Shown here piece after piece: positions 43,374 through 52,784 of a stretch of 64,000 nt of DNA; the stretch's first letter is position 1, and each line of letters opens with the position of its first letter. The notes under the pieces are model-generated. The model had not been told where the DNA came from. It searched no databases and saw only the letters and a list, made by a program, of their open reading frames with translations. Made by a program: the position numbers and the translations under genes. The stretch spans positions 1 through 64,000 of the forward strand of contig DALYEP010000001.1 in NCBI GenBank assembly GCA_031972475.1, written 5' to 3'. Source of the stretch: CAIQNR01 sp031972475 (GTDB taxonomy: Bacteria; Babelota; Babeliae; Babelales; CAIQNR01).

Positions 43374-46238
43374 ATGACCCGGAGCTTTTTTTATTCTCAA
43401 GCAATTATATTTTTATTTTTTGCTTATTCGGTATGTGCAAATGTTAAAAATCATACTATTTATTTAGATGATAGTTCTCAAATTGCAAATGATACTTTGG
43501 CATGTTTTTCAGAGCCTGTAATGTTAAAAAAAATTACATGCCGATCTTCAAATGGTATTTCAGCTTCTGAGATTTTATATTTATTAGGTGTTGAAGAAAA
43601 TCAAATAATTACTCCTGAAAAATTTTGCATAGGTCTTGAGCGTCTTAAAAAAAAGAATATTTTTTCATTATTACATTTAAAAATTGAGCATTTTCCTGAT
43701 GGGATTTCATTAGATTTTTTTGCTGAAGGATTTTGGATTGTTAAATCTATAAAAGTTACAGGTGTTTCTTTAGGTAGGCAGTCTATTATCCATCTTTATC
43801 AATTGCGCATAGGAGAGCGATTTTCTAAAGAAAGGCATCAAAAGTCGCTTGATGATATTGTTAAAGATCTTGGTAAAAAAGGATATTTAGATGCTTCTGT
43901 TCATGCTTCTTTTAATTATAATGCTTTAGCTAAAACAGTTGATGTAAATTTATGTGTTGTTAAAGGAAGTCTCTATTTTATAGATACTGTTCATTTAAAA
44001 ATAGTTTCTGATCATAATTCTCAAGAAAAAAAAAGTATTTATGATTTTTTGTATAAAAAATCATCAAAGTCTTTGCTTTATAAGCCGTATTCTCAAAAAC
44101 TTATTTTTCAAAAAATAGAACAATTGCAAAAAACTTTAATTAATCAAGGTTTTGTATATGCAAAAATTAATTCAACTATTTCTCATAATTTTACTAACAA
44201 AACAATTGCTATTGATTTGATTGCTACTTTTGAAGGGTCTCAAAAAGTTAATTTTTTAGGAAATGTTTTTTTCCCTTCTGCTTTTTTAATGGAAAATATT
44301 ATGCAATGCACTCATACAATAGGAATTGTTCCTCCTACAATTTTGGCAGAAGAAATGATTGATTTATATCGATCAAAAGGTTTTTTTAATATTAAAATTG
44401 ATACAACTCAAGATATCCAAAATTATCATTTTATTATTAATGAAGGAGTTCGTACTAGAATTAATTCTTGCGTAATTAAAGGATCTAAGTTTGTAACGCC
44501 TGACTATTTGAGTAATCGTTTTTTTAAACATTTATTATATTCCTATGCTGATGAGAAAAAAATAAAGCAAGCAATTAAAGCATGTTTTATGTGGTATAAA
44601 AGTCAGGGTTTTTGGGATATGCAAATTTTAAAAAAAGAATATATTTCAACAAAAAAAAATCATACCATTGCTTTATCTATTGTTATAGAAGAGGGTCCTC
44701 AGCGACGTATTAAAAATATAGTTGTAGAAGGTTTTCCTGAATTTAAAAAGAATCTTTTAATTGAAACATCAGATGGTATTTTACAAGATAAGCCTCTTTC
44801 TGAATTAATATTATCAAATCAAAAAATGTTACTCGAAAAAGAATGCAAGAAGAATGGTTATAATAAGCCATCAGTATCTTATGAATTGGTAGAAAAAGAT
44901 GGTTTTTATGATGTGATATGGCATGTCAAATGTGGTAGAAAGATGCAATTTGGTAAAATTATTTTAAAAGGAAATTCATCTGTAGATCATAAAAAATTTT
45001 TAAAACTTGTTGTTTATAAAGAAGGAGATGTTTGGACTAAAGAACGAATTCATGAGATATACGATAAGTTTAGATATTTAGGTGTTTATAAAAGTGTTGG
45101 AGTTCAGCAAAGTATTATTCAAGAACCTCATCAGTTGTGTGATGTTATTATCAATTTGGAAGAAGATGATCCGTTTGAGGTTAAATTACGCTTTGGTTTC
45201 CAGCAAATAAGTAAAAACTTTGCATTTAAAAAAGGCTCTTCTTATAAAGTAGGGGGAGGTTTTATATGGAAAAATCCTTTTGATCGTTTGGATCTTCTTA
45301 TTGTTGATTCTACAATAACTCGTTTTGAAAGGCGTACTTATGCTTCATATAAACAGCCTCTATTTTTTTCTATACCTATTGAAACGGTATTAAAAGGTTA
45401 TAGTAATGCATATCAAAACCCTGTTACGATGGGATCTCGTAAAATATTATATGAAGCTTTGCAAGATGGACTTTTGGTTGGTTTAACATCAAAACAAGAG
45501 CATGTTCAAATTGGTATTACAACTGGATTTGAATGGATGAAAATAAAAAATATTTCAGTAGGTCTTTCTCGGGTGTTGCGTTTTGAGCCGCAATTAATTG
45601 ATGAGCGTGTTCCTTATTGGTTTTCAGAGCCTACATTGTTTATTAATTATGTTGATCATGATGTTAATCCAAAAAATGGATTTTTTTTATTTGCATCATT
45701 AAAGACTATGATTCCTTTTAATTTGCGTGCTACAGGACTTTTAAAGCTTATGATAGAAAATGGATACTATTTTTCTTGGCGTTCTCTTACTACAGCTCTT
45801 CGTATACGATTTGGAAATATTTTTATGCAAAATTTTGAAACGATAATGCCTCCTGAGCGGTTTTATTTAGGTGGAGCAAATTCTTTAAGAGGCTATCAAC
45901 CAGATAAATGTCCTCCATTGGGAACATATGTTGATGAAGATGGAAATACTCAATGGGTTTCTCAAGGTGGAAAAAGTATGATTAATGCCAATATGGAAAT
46001 TAGGTTTCCATTGCCGTTGCAAAATCTTCAAGGAGCTTTATTGCAAGATTTTGGGGTATTAGCGCCTAATATTTATGAAGTGTTTAAAACTTTTAAGCCA
46101 TTAGCAGCAACTGGATTTGGTATTCGTTATATAACTCCATTAGGTCCTTTGCGTTTTGATATTGGTTGGAAATGGCATAAGCAATATGAGCAAGATGTTT
46201 CTTATGCGTGGTTTTTAACATTTGGTTATGCCTGGTAA
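43374..46238 (+). CDS. bamA: Outer-membrane assembly protein BamA (Omp85)
   Basis: 954 residues. Signal peptide (about 1-22, ending VCAN). Residues about 45-600 hold several POTRA domains: 'RIGERFSKERHQKSLDDIVKDLGKKGYLDASV' (read in parts), 'VYKEGDVWTKERI' and similar repeats. The C-terminal barrel holds the Omp85 hallmark 'PERFYLGGANSLRGY' (the RG[Y/F] motif of loop 6), and the protein ends in 'LTFGYAW' with a terminal aromatic residue. BamA inserts barrels into the outer membrane. This is strong evidence for a didermic cell. The length is above the usual 800, mainly in the POTRA part; TamA is a less likely alternative. Confidence 0.92.
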   Translation: MTRSFFYSQAIIFLFFAYSVCANVKNHTIYLDDSSQIANDTLACFSEPVMLKKITCRSSNGISASEILYLLGVEENQIITPEKFCIGLERLKKKNIFSLLHLKIEHFPDGISLDFFAEGFWIVKSIKVTGVSLGRQSIIHLYQLRIGERFSKERHQKSLDDIVKDLGKKGYLDASVHASFNYNALAKTVDVNLCVVKGSLYFIDTVHLKIVSDHNSQEKKSIYDFLYKKSSKSLLYKPYSQKLIFQKIEQLQKTLINQGFVYAKINSTISHNFTNKTIAIDLIATFEGSQKVNFLGNVFFPSAFLMENIMQCTHTIGIVPPTILAEEMIDLYRSKGFFNIKIDTTQDIQNYHFIINEGVRTRINSCVIKGSKFVTPDYLSNRFFKHLLYSYADEKKIKQAIKACFMWYKSQGFWDMQILKKEYISTKKNHTIALSIVIEEGPQRRIKNIVVEGFPEFKKNLLIETSDGILQDKPLSELILSNQKMLLEKECKKNGYNKPSVSYELVEKDGFYDVIWHVKCGRKMQFGKIILKGNSSVDHKKFLKLVVYKEGDVWTKERIHEIYDKFRYLGVYKSVGVQQSIIQEPHQLCDVIINLEEDDPFEVKLRFGFQQISKNFAFKKGSSYKVGGGFIWKNPFDRLDLLIVDSTITRFERRTYASYKQPLFFSIPIETVLKGYSNAYQNPVTMGSRKILYEALQDGLLVGLTSKQEHVQIGITTGFEWMKIKNISVGLSRVLRFEPQLIDERVPYWFSEPTLFINYVDHDVNPKNGFFLFASLKTMIPFNLRATGLLKLMIENGYYFSWRSLTTALRIRFGNIFMQNFETIMPPERFYLGGANSLRGYQPDKCPPLGTYVDEDGNTQWVSQGGKSMINANMEIRFPLPLQNLQGALLQDFGVLAPNIYEVFKTFKPLAATGFGIRYITPLGPLRFDIGWKWHKQYEQDVSYAWFLTFGYAW

Positions 46239-46302
46239 ATTATTATTTTTAATTTATTATCATTTAATAAAAAAGATTGATTTAGTTAAAAAGGAGAAGC
46301 GT

Positions 46303-48036
46303 ATGAAAAGTAAGGTTAATCTCTCTCTATGTTTACTTTATTTATCATTGTTTTCCCTAAATACAATATTTTTTAAGTTATATCCTTCTGAAGCAAATGA
46401 ACCTGTTTTAGAAACAGAAGATCAATTGCGCGCAGCGCCTTCTAGGCCTAATATTGCAGGTTTGCCAGATAAAAGTTTTGGTAATAATGGAATAGTTCAA
46501 ATACCCATCCCAGAATATGCTGCACTCCAGTTTCAATTTGCAGATGAAGCGCCACCTTATTTTATTGAAGGATATTTGCCCCAAGCAAAATTAGTAGTTG
46601 ATGCTCAAAGAAGATCTGTTATTGCAGTTTCTCAAGTTGGTTATTTTGTAGTATATCGTTTGCTTGAAAATGGAACTTTAGATACAACATTTGGAGATCC
46701 TGTTCAGGGTTCAAATTTACGCCAAGGTAGGGTTATGACTAAGATTGCACGGTATCCATTTGATTATATTCCTCCTAATCAAGAAGCACATCCTCCATAC
46801 CCTCAATATGGATATGCAAGCAGTCAAGCTATAACGGTTAATCAAGCAGGTAAAGTAATTGTTGCAGGAATTGTAAATAATTATAGATGGAAGTCTCATA
46901 TTTTAGTTGCACAATATAATTATTTTGGAGAGTTGGATACAAGTTTTGGAGGTGTAAGTTATTTTAATGGTAAAAAAGATTCTATATTTGGAACATCTCA
47001 ACCTAATCCTCAATATGCAGGCTTAACAGAAATCACATTTCCTTTTGAAGCAGAAGTAGATTCTATTCGACAAGTTGTATGTGACTTTAGTGGAAGGATT
47101 CTTATTTTGGGTATTAGGTATGATCTAAAGTCTTTGAACCCTGTGGCAGCTTCTAGTTTTATTATTGCACTTACTCCTGATGGTAAGCTTGATACATCAT
47201 TTGGTAATAATGGAATAGCAGAATATTCTTTTTCTACTAATGTAGATACTTATTTTCGCTCATTAATATTTGATGTTTTTGGTAATATTATTGTTGGCGG
47301 TTCTATTTCAAAAACAACAATATTTTCGCCTCCAGTATTTTTTAATGGTTATGAATATAATAGGTATGATAACACATTTTTCATCATAATAAGATTTTCT
47401 AATAATGGTGTATTAGATGAAACATTTGGGCCTGAAAAGAAGGGTTATATACTATATTCAGCTAATTCTTATCCTTATGATGGCTGGTATGCGGGAGGGG
47501 GAGGTTCTGGTCCTGGTTGTTATATTACTTATTTTGATCCGTTTGGAAGATTGTTGATAGGAGGATATTCTGATTTAGGAAAATTTTTGATAACTCCTTC
47601 TGATATTATTCCAACTGTTTTACGATATAATTTAAAAGAAGAATTTCAAATAAATGTTGATTATGTACTCGATAAAAGTTTTGGAGTTCAGGGTAGGTCT
47701 TTGTTAAAATCTCAGAAGGATGTCAATATTTACGATCTAACGGTTGATGTTAGAGGTAATATCCTTGTTGCTGGAATGTCAGGAGAAAATATATCTATTT
47801 CGCGTTTATTAAATTCAGGAGAATTAGATAAAACTTATGGAGCTGCTAAAACAGGTCAAGTTATTTTAAATACGCCATTTCCTTTAACTCCTCCAGAAAT
47901 TAATCTAGATGGTTCGGGTAGGTTGTATTTAAGTTCATTAGGATTAGATGGTTTGTACCCTCCAACGCCATATATTGTTATTGCTCGTTATACAAGCGAT
48001 TATATTGATTTATTTATTAATTATAATGAAACGTAA
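46303..48036 (+). CDS. Secreted delta-60-repeat protein 1
   Basis: 577 residues from ATG 46303 (aaggag six bases upstream). Signal peptide, then at least seven units with the pattern 'G.LD.SFG..G' in the context of a beta-propeller-like repeat: 'LPDKSFGNNGIV', 'NGTLDTTFGDP', 'GELDTSFGG', 'GKLDTSFGNNGI', 'GVLDETFGPE', 'LDKSFGVQG' and 'GELDKTYGAAKTG'. Each is followed by a segment with 'D..G.I.V.G'. This is the delta-60 repeat family (TIGR02608). The C-terminus reads 'IARYTSDYIDLF', shared with its two neighbours. Function unknown, probably surface-exposed or exported. Confidence 0.85.
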   Translation: MKSKVNLSLCLLYLSLFSLNTIFFKLYPSEANEPVLETEDQLRAAPSRPNIAGLPDKSFGNNGIVQIPIPEYAALQFQFADEAPPYFIEGYLPQAKLVVDAQRRSVIAVSQVGYFVVYRLLENGTLDTTFGDPVQGSNLRQGRVMTKIARYPFDYIPPNQEAHPPYPQYGYASSQAITVNQAGKVIVAGIVNNYRWKSHILVAQYNYFGELDTSFGGVSYFNGKKDSIFGTSQPNPQYAGLTEITFPFEAEVDSIRQVVCDFSGRILILGIRYDLKSLNPVAASSFIIALTPDGKLDTSFGNNGIAEYSFSTNVDTYFRSLIFDVFGNIIVGGSISKTTIFSPPVFFNGYEYNRYDNTFFIIIRFSNNGVLDETFGPEKKGYILYSANSYPYDGWYAGGGGSGPGCYITYFDPFGRLLIGGYSDLGKFLITPSDIIPTVLRYNLKEEFQINVDYVLDKSFGVQGRSLLKSQKDVNIYDLTVDVRGNILVAGMSGENISISRLLNSGELDKTYGAAKTGQVILNTPFPLTPPEINLDGSGRLYLSSLGLDGLYPPTPYIVIARYTSDYIDLFINYNET

Positions 48037-48039
48037 AAG

Positions 48040-48083
48040 ACATATTTAATAGTATTTTTATTACTAAGTACTATTAAATATGT
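48040..48083 (+). terminator. Hairpin after delta-60 protein 1
   Basis: Arms 'acatatttaatagta' (48040-48054) and 'tactattaaatatgt' (48069-48083) pair perfectly over 15 bases around a 14-base loop, starting four bases past the stop codon. No T-run follows, so it may act as an mRNA end stabiliser or a weak terminator. Confidence 0.55.
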
Positions 48084-48214
48084 AAAAATCATTTGGTTTT
48101 TTAATATAAATATGTGCATATTAAATTTTAAAATTCATAATCTAGAAATTGTTATGTTATAAACATTTAGATTATAAAAGTAGTAATTATTTCAATGATA
48201 TACGCGAGGGTTGT

Positions 48215-49612
48215 ATGAAGCATAAAAAAATATTTTTGATATCTTTGTCTTTTCAAATTATTGCATCAAGTTCATTTTTTAATCCTAATCTTTTACCAAA
48301 GCTTGCTGCTATTTATAATAAAAACAATGTTCCAAATCAGCCAGAATTGCCTGCAGGAACGTTAGATTTAACGTTTGTTCAAGGTGTTGGTTATAGAGTA
48401 GATCCCTTTATTCCTGGCACAACATTTAATAATTTAAATGATGTTGCTATTGATTCAAAAAACAGAATCATAGGAGTTGGTCAAGTTACTGTAGATTCTT
48501 ATGCAAAAATAGCTCTTGTTCGTTATTTGCCAAATGGAAATGTAGATACAAGTTTTGGGGATCAAGGGTATGTTGTATATACAATGGCAGAGGGTGTAGA
48601 TAATTATGGAACGGCAGTTATTATAGATGATGAAGATAGAATTATTATTGCAGGTACTGTTGATAATGAATTTGCATTAGCAAGATTTTTGGTTGATGGC
48701 TCATTAGATGATAATTTTAATGGGGGTTATCCCATTACTGTTGGTGGAGACAATTTTGCTTCAGAACTTTTATTAGATTCTTTTGGAAATTTTATTATTT
48801 CAGGAACTAATTCAGCCGATGTTAGTAATTTTTTAGTTGCTCGCTATACTCCTGATGGTACGCTTGACGGAACATTTGGAAATGGCAACGGGTATTACTT
48901 ATGTAATTTTCCAGGTATAAATATTTGTTATAGCGCGGCCCTTGATGCAGAAAACAATATTTATCTTTGTGGCGCTACTTATAATGATGGCGAATTTTTG
49001 TCGGTTTCAAAAATTTATGCAGATGGGTCTAATGTTGACACATCATTTGGCGTTGATGGTCTTTTTGTAAGTTCTCTTGATGAAATGCCAAGTCCTGTTG
49101 CTTATGCTATTGCAACAGACAATCAAGCAAGACTTCTTGTTGGGGGTGGTAGTAATAATGGCTATTTTTTATTGCTTAGGCTTACTCAAAATGGAGATCT
49201 TGATACAACATTTGGCGATGGATACGGATACAAACAATATAATTTTGACGATATAGTTTTTAGTCCTTATACAGAAAATCCTGTTAAAAAAGTTATAATT
49301 GACCCTCTTTTAAGAATTATTATGTTTGGAGGTCAAATTTTGACACTAGGAGGAACTGGTTTTGTTATTGCGCGTGTTTTGCAAAGTGGTGCGCTCGATA
49401 CAACTTTTGGTCAAGGGGGAGTTTGTTATACTAATTTAGGTTCGGTATATAATATCTGTATGTCTGGTGCTCTTGATCAACAAGGTAAAATAGTAGCTGT
49501 TGGGCTATCTGATACGTCTATAGATAAATTTGGAGTTACTCGTTTTACTACGGATTATTCATTAGATTATTACAAAGAACAATTTGCTCAACAGCCTCTT
49601 GGGTTGTTTTGA
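48215..49612 (+). CDS. Secreted delta-60-repeat protein 2
   Basis: 465 residues from ATG 48215 (gagg five bases upstream). Signal peptide (to about 20, SSS), then repeats with 'GNVDTSFGDQGYV', 'GSLDDNFNGG', 'GTLDGTFGNGNGY', 'SNVDTSFGVDG', 'GDLDTTFGDGYGY' and 'GALDTTFGQGGV', each preceded by an 'ARFL/ARYT' strand and a 'D..G.I..AG' strand. Closely related in design to its two neighbours. The C-terminal part has 'TRFTTDYSLDYY'. Probably exported; ligand unknown. Confidence 0.85.
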   Translation: MKHKKIFLISLSFQIIASSSFFNPNLLPKLAAIYNKNNVPNQPELPAGTLDLTFVQGVGYRVDPFIPGTTFNNLNDVAIDSKNRIIGVGQVTVDSYAKIALVRYLPNGNVDTSFGDQGYVVYTMAEGVDNYGTAVIIDDEDRIIIAGTVDNEFALARFLVDGSLDDNFNGGYPITVGGDNFASELLLDSFGNFIISGTNSADVSNFLVARYTPDGTLDGTFGNGNGYYLCNFPGINICYSAALDAENNIYLCGATYNDGEFLSVSKIYADGSNVDTSFGVDGLFVSSLDEMPSPVAYAIATDNQARLLVGGGSNNGYFLLLRLTQNGDLDTTFGDGYGYKQYNFDDIVFSPYTENPVKKVIIDPLLRIIMFGGQILTLGGTGFVIARVLQSGALDTTFGQGGVCYTNLGSVYNICMSGALDQQGKIVAVGLSDTSIDKFGVTRFTTDYSLDYYKEQFAQQPLGLF

Positions 49613-49627
49613 CAAGGAGTTTTTATC

Positions 49628-51094
49628 GTGAGCCGATTAAGTATCATATTTTTTTTAAGTATTATTTTTTTGGATGAATATGGTTCTACTAATTTTAAAA
49701 TTCCTATTGGAGGATTAATAGATACATCATTTGGAATAAATGGGATATCTATTGTTAAGTTGTTGGATTATGCACCTTTAGATTTACCTTTGTGGGCCGT
49801 ATTAGATCTTGGATTTCGTGAGCCAACTATGGTTGTTGATGCACAACGCCGAATGGTTGTGGCAGTTTCGGGAATTGGTGTAATGATAGTAGCTCGTTTT
49901 TTAGAAGATGGATCACTTGATACTACGTTTGGTCAAACTGGAATAGTTATAACAGTTATTCCAGATTCAAGTCAGCAAAGAAAAACTTGGGGTCTTATTG
50001 CAAGTTCTACTTGTGTAGCAGTGGACAATCAAGGGCGTATTATATTGGGAGGTTTTGTTTATAATTCCGATAGGAACTTAGAAGAGCCTCCTTCCAAAGA
50101 TCTTATCGTTATTAGATATAATTATGATGGAACTCTTGATACTTCTTTTGCCAAAGGTGGTATTTTACGTCAAGACTTTCATTATGAAGTGATTATAAGG
50201 GGAATGTTAACAGATTATCAAGATAGGATTGTCGTTTGCGGTTCTGCAACAGGGCGAATCGAAACTTTGATATCAAAAGGATTTATTGCACGATTTAATG
50301 AGTATAATGGAAGTTTAGACATTTCATTTGGTGATAAAGGTGTTATTTTGACATCATTTTTTAAATTTAATACAGATTTAGGTTATGGAGATTTTATTCG
50401 AGCAATAGTACAGGATGTAAATTATAAATTATTAATAGTAGGAGATTCTAAAGATAATTTAAATGAAGTATACCCTTTTATTGCACGTTATTTAGAATCT
50501 GGTGTTTTAGATAAAACTTTTAATGGTATTGGTTATAATCAAAAAAAATATATTAATTATGGAGATACAGCTCTTTTTAATGGAGCTACTTCATTTATAT
50601 TAGACCCTTTTCAGACTATTTTTGTTTCTGCCTCAGCAAGTCCTTCTTTTATAGAGCAGTATCAGGTTGTTGCTAAATATTCGACGGACGGAGTTTTTGA
50701 TAAGTTCTATGGAACATTTGGTGGATTGGCGGTTTCTAAATTCCCAATTATTAATTTTAGTACTAATGCTGTAATAGACATTCTTGGGAAAATAATTGCT
50801 GGAGCTGTAGTATTTGAAGGCTTTAATATAGGATTTGGTCTTTCAAGGTTCACGCCTGAAGGAGTTTTAGATACTAGTTTTGGAAAAAATAGAAATGGAC
50901 AAGTTATGGTTTTTGTTGATGGAACCGCTTATGGTCTTGGAAATCCCGCAAATCTTTCTCCTGATAATGTAATTAATTTAGATTCAGCTGGAAGAATAAA
51001 TGTTGCATGTCTTATAGATGATACTGTCAATGATAGAATTTATTTTTGTGGTTCTAGATTTACGAGTGATTATTCGGAAATATTTTTGAATTAA
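49628..51094 (+). CDS. Secreted delta-60-repeat protein 3
   Basis: 488 residues. The start is GTG at 49628 with aaggag eight bases upstream. Signal peptide (MSRLSIIFFLSIIFLDEYGS). Repeats include 'GLIDTSFGINGI', 'GSLDTTFGQTGIV', 'GTLDTSFAKGGI', 'GSLDISFGDKGVI', 'GVLDKTFNGIGY' and 'GVLDTSFGKNRNG'. It follows protein 2 after 15 bases, so they share a transcript. The C-terminus reads 'SRFTSDYSEIF'. Likely origin by tandem duplication. Confidence 0.85.
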   Translation: MSRLSIIFFLSIIFLDEYGSTNFKIPIGGLIDTSFGINGISIVKLLDYAPLDLPLWAVLDLGFREPTMVVDAQRRMVVAVSGIGVMIVARFLEDGSLDTTFGQTGIVITVIPDSSQQRKTWGLIASSTCVAVDNQGRIILGGFVYNSDRNLEEPPSKDLIVIRYNYDGTLDTSFAKGGILRQDFHYEVIIRGMLTDYQDRIVVCGSATGRIETLISKGFIARFNEYNGSLDISFGDKGVILTSFFKFNTDLGYGDFIRAIVQDVNYKLLIVGDSKDNLNEVYPFIARYLESGVLDKTFNGIGYNQKKYINYGDTALFNGATSFILDPFQTIFVSASASPSFIEQYQVVAKYSTDGVFDKFYGTFGGLAVSKFPIINFSTNAVIDILGKIIAGAVVFEGFNIGFGLSRFTPEGVLDTSFGKNRNGQVMVFVDGTAYGLGNPANLSPDNVINLDSAGRINVACLIDDTVNDRIYFCGSRFTSDYSEIFLN

Positions 51095-51172
51095 AAAGTT
51101 ATATGTTTATTTGATTGGTATGCAAAAAAATGTACGATAAAATAAATTGATTGTTATAAAAAAGGAATAGTT

Positions 51173-51961
51173 ATGAAAAAAACAAGTCTTCTTTGTATTG
51201 GTTTATTCCTCTTGTTTAAGACCGCGCATACAGAGTTTGATTCATTTTTAAGACCTGAAGTAGGTTTTTTAAAATATCATATTTTTAAAACAGATCTTTT
51301 GGATGCTGCAGGAGCATCGGATTACATTAAAACCGATACAACAAAATATGCGCCTGTGGTCAGATTTTCATTTGGATATCAATATAATGATCTTGGTAAA
51401 TTAGGTTCAAAAGAAAGAACATCAGGAAGATTTGGTCTTTCAATTCAATACGCAAAAAAGAGTAATGCTGTTATTGGATCATATTATGATTTTGGGTATG
51501 CAGAGTCTGCATTTGTAACTAAACAAAGTATTAATAGAGTAGATGGACTTGTTTTTTTTGAATATGACTTTGCTCAATGGTATGGATTTGAATATACTGC
51601 CGGGATTGGAGCAGGGGTTACCCATGGAGTTCTTAAGAAAATTAATTTATATCAATCAAGTAATAATGCTTTTACAGGACAATCACTTGCACCTCATAGC
51701 ATAAGTCCAACCGGTTATTTTAGCCTTGGCATAGCCAGATCTTTTGATCCAGTTCCAGATCTAAAATATCAAATAAATTATCATTTAGGGCTTGCAGGTG
51801 TTAAATATAAATCTTTAATTGTTCAGTCTGAACCTGATGGGAATGCAGGGCTTTATGCTCAAAATGCATTTGACTTGCTTGAAGATGTTTCTTTAGTAAA
51901 AGCACCTTATTTTACTGTTCTTTCAAATGAATTATCATTTGGGTTGCAGTGGGAATTTTAA
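51173..51961 (+). CDS. Outer-membrane beta-barrel-like protein
   Basis: 262 residues. Signal peptide (1-20, ending AHTEF). The mature part alternates hydrophobic and polar residues with many Tyr/Phe and Gly, such as 'VVRFSFGYQYNDLG', 'FGLSIQYAKKSN', 'GYFSLGIARSFD' and the end 'NELSFGLQWEF', which is Phe-terminated. The size suits an 8-10-strand barrel. No named family is recognised. A ribosome site aaagga precedes the ATG. It comes after the delta-60 genes on the same strand. Confidence 0.6.
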   Translation: MKKTSLLCIGLFLLFKTAHTEFDSFLRPEVGFLKYHIFKTDLLDAAGASDYIKTDTTKYAPVVRFSFGYQYNDLGKLGSKERTSGRFGLSIQYAKKSNAVIGSYYDFGYAESAFVTKQSINRVDGLVFFEYDFAQWYGFEYTAGIGAGVTHGVLKKINLYQSSNNAFTGQSLAPHSISPTGYFSLGIARSFDPVPDLKYQINYHLGLAGVKYKSLIVQSEPDGNAGLYAQNAFDLLEDVSLVKAPYFTVLSNELSFGLQWEF

Positions 51962-51979
51962 TATCTATAAAAGCTTGTT

Positions 51980-52008
51980 TTGCTAACTAAATTAAAACTG
52001 ACTATATT
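51980..52008 (+). promoter_or_regulatory. Candidate promoter for the 52044-56595 operon
   Basis: TTGCTA at 51980-51985, a 17-base gap and TATATT at 52003-52008. The 52044 start is about 36 bases downstream and has an agggga site. It would drive the His-rich membrane gene and potABCD. Confidence 0.5.
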
Positions 52009-52043
52009 TGTACCATATTATTATTTTTGATCATAGGGGAATT

Positions 52044-52784
52044 ATGATTTTTTCTTATATAGCACATTGGTTTAACAAAAAATTTAGTTCAAATAAAACA
52101 ACAGAAATTATTGTAAATGAACTTGCTTGCCATTTTCCTTATGCAGTGTTTTCAGTTGCATTAAGTTTGGCGACAGCTGCAATTTTAGGATATTTCTCTT
52201 TTAGGGCTCAACCTGAAGAAATAGAACATGGAAGTCATGTTTTGTTTCATACCTTTCATTTTATGCATATTGTTTTTGCTTCTTCAGGTACTGTTCTTAC
52301 TTTTTTTAGATTTTCAAAAAAGACTTTAAAAGGAATAGTTATTGGTGCTTGTTCTGCAGTTTTTTTCTGCGTTCTTTCAGATAGTATAATGCCTTACCTT
52401 GTTGGTGAGTTTATGGGAGTTCAAATGGATTTCCATATTTGTTTTGTTACAGAAGTTAATAATGTTATGCCATTTTTATTAGTAGGCCTTTTTAATGGAT
52501 GGGTTCTTAGTAAACATAATTCTGCCCAAAGTAGTTTTTATTCAATATGGTCACATTTTATGCATATTTTTGTCAGTTCATTAGCTTCTATGCTTTATAT
52601 TATTTCTCACGGTATGCATGATTGGCATGATCAAATGGGTATTTTGTTTATGTTTTTAATTGTAGCTGTTGTTATTCCATGCACATTGTCTGATGTTGTT
52701 ATTCCTGTTTATTTTGCTCAAAATAATGATGCCGATACTCATACAAAAGATGAATGTTGCTCTTCTAAGAATGGATTGCATTAA
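52044..52784 (+). CDS. His-rich integral membrane protein upstream of potA
   Basis: 246 residues from ATG 52044 (agggga just upstream). Five to six membrane segments. His residues cluster near helix ends: 'EHGSHVLFHTFHFMH', 'HFMHIF' and 'HGMHDWHDQMG'. The C-terminal tail 'HTKDECCSSKNGLH' adds Cys and His, as in metal-binding tails. A metal or small-molecule permease is possible, but I recognise no family. Its stop overlaps the potA start by one base (TAATG), so it is translated with the polyamine importer. Confidence 0.6.
   Translation: MIFSYIAHWFNKKFSSNKTTEIIVNELACHFPYAVFSVALSLATAAILGYFSFRAQPEEIEHGSHVLFHTFHFMHIVFASSGTVLTFFRFSKKTLKGIVIGACSAVFFCVLSDSIMPYLVGEFMGVQMDFHICFVTEVNNVMPFLLVGLFNGWVLSKHNSAQSSFYSIWSHFMHIFVSSLASMLYIISHGMHDWHDQMGILFMFLIVAVVIPCTLSDVVIPVYFAQNNDADTHTKDECCSSKNGLH

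Noticed and set aside
46303..51094. Repeats as a CRISPR array or DNA-level satellite
   Set aside because: The periodicity is at protein level (delta-60 units), in frame and with diverged DNA; no short identical repeats with unique spacers are seen.
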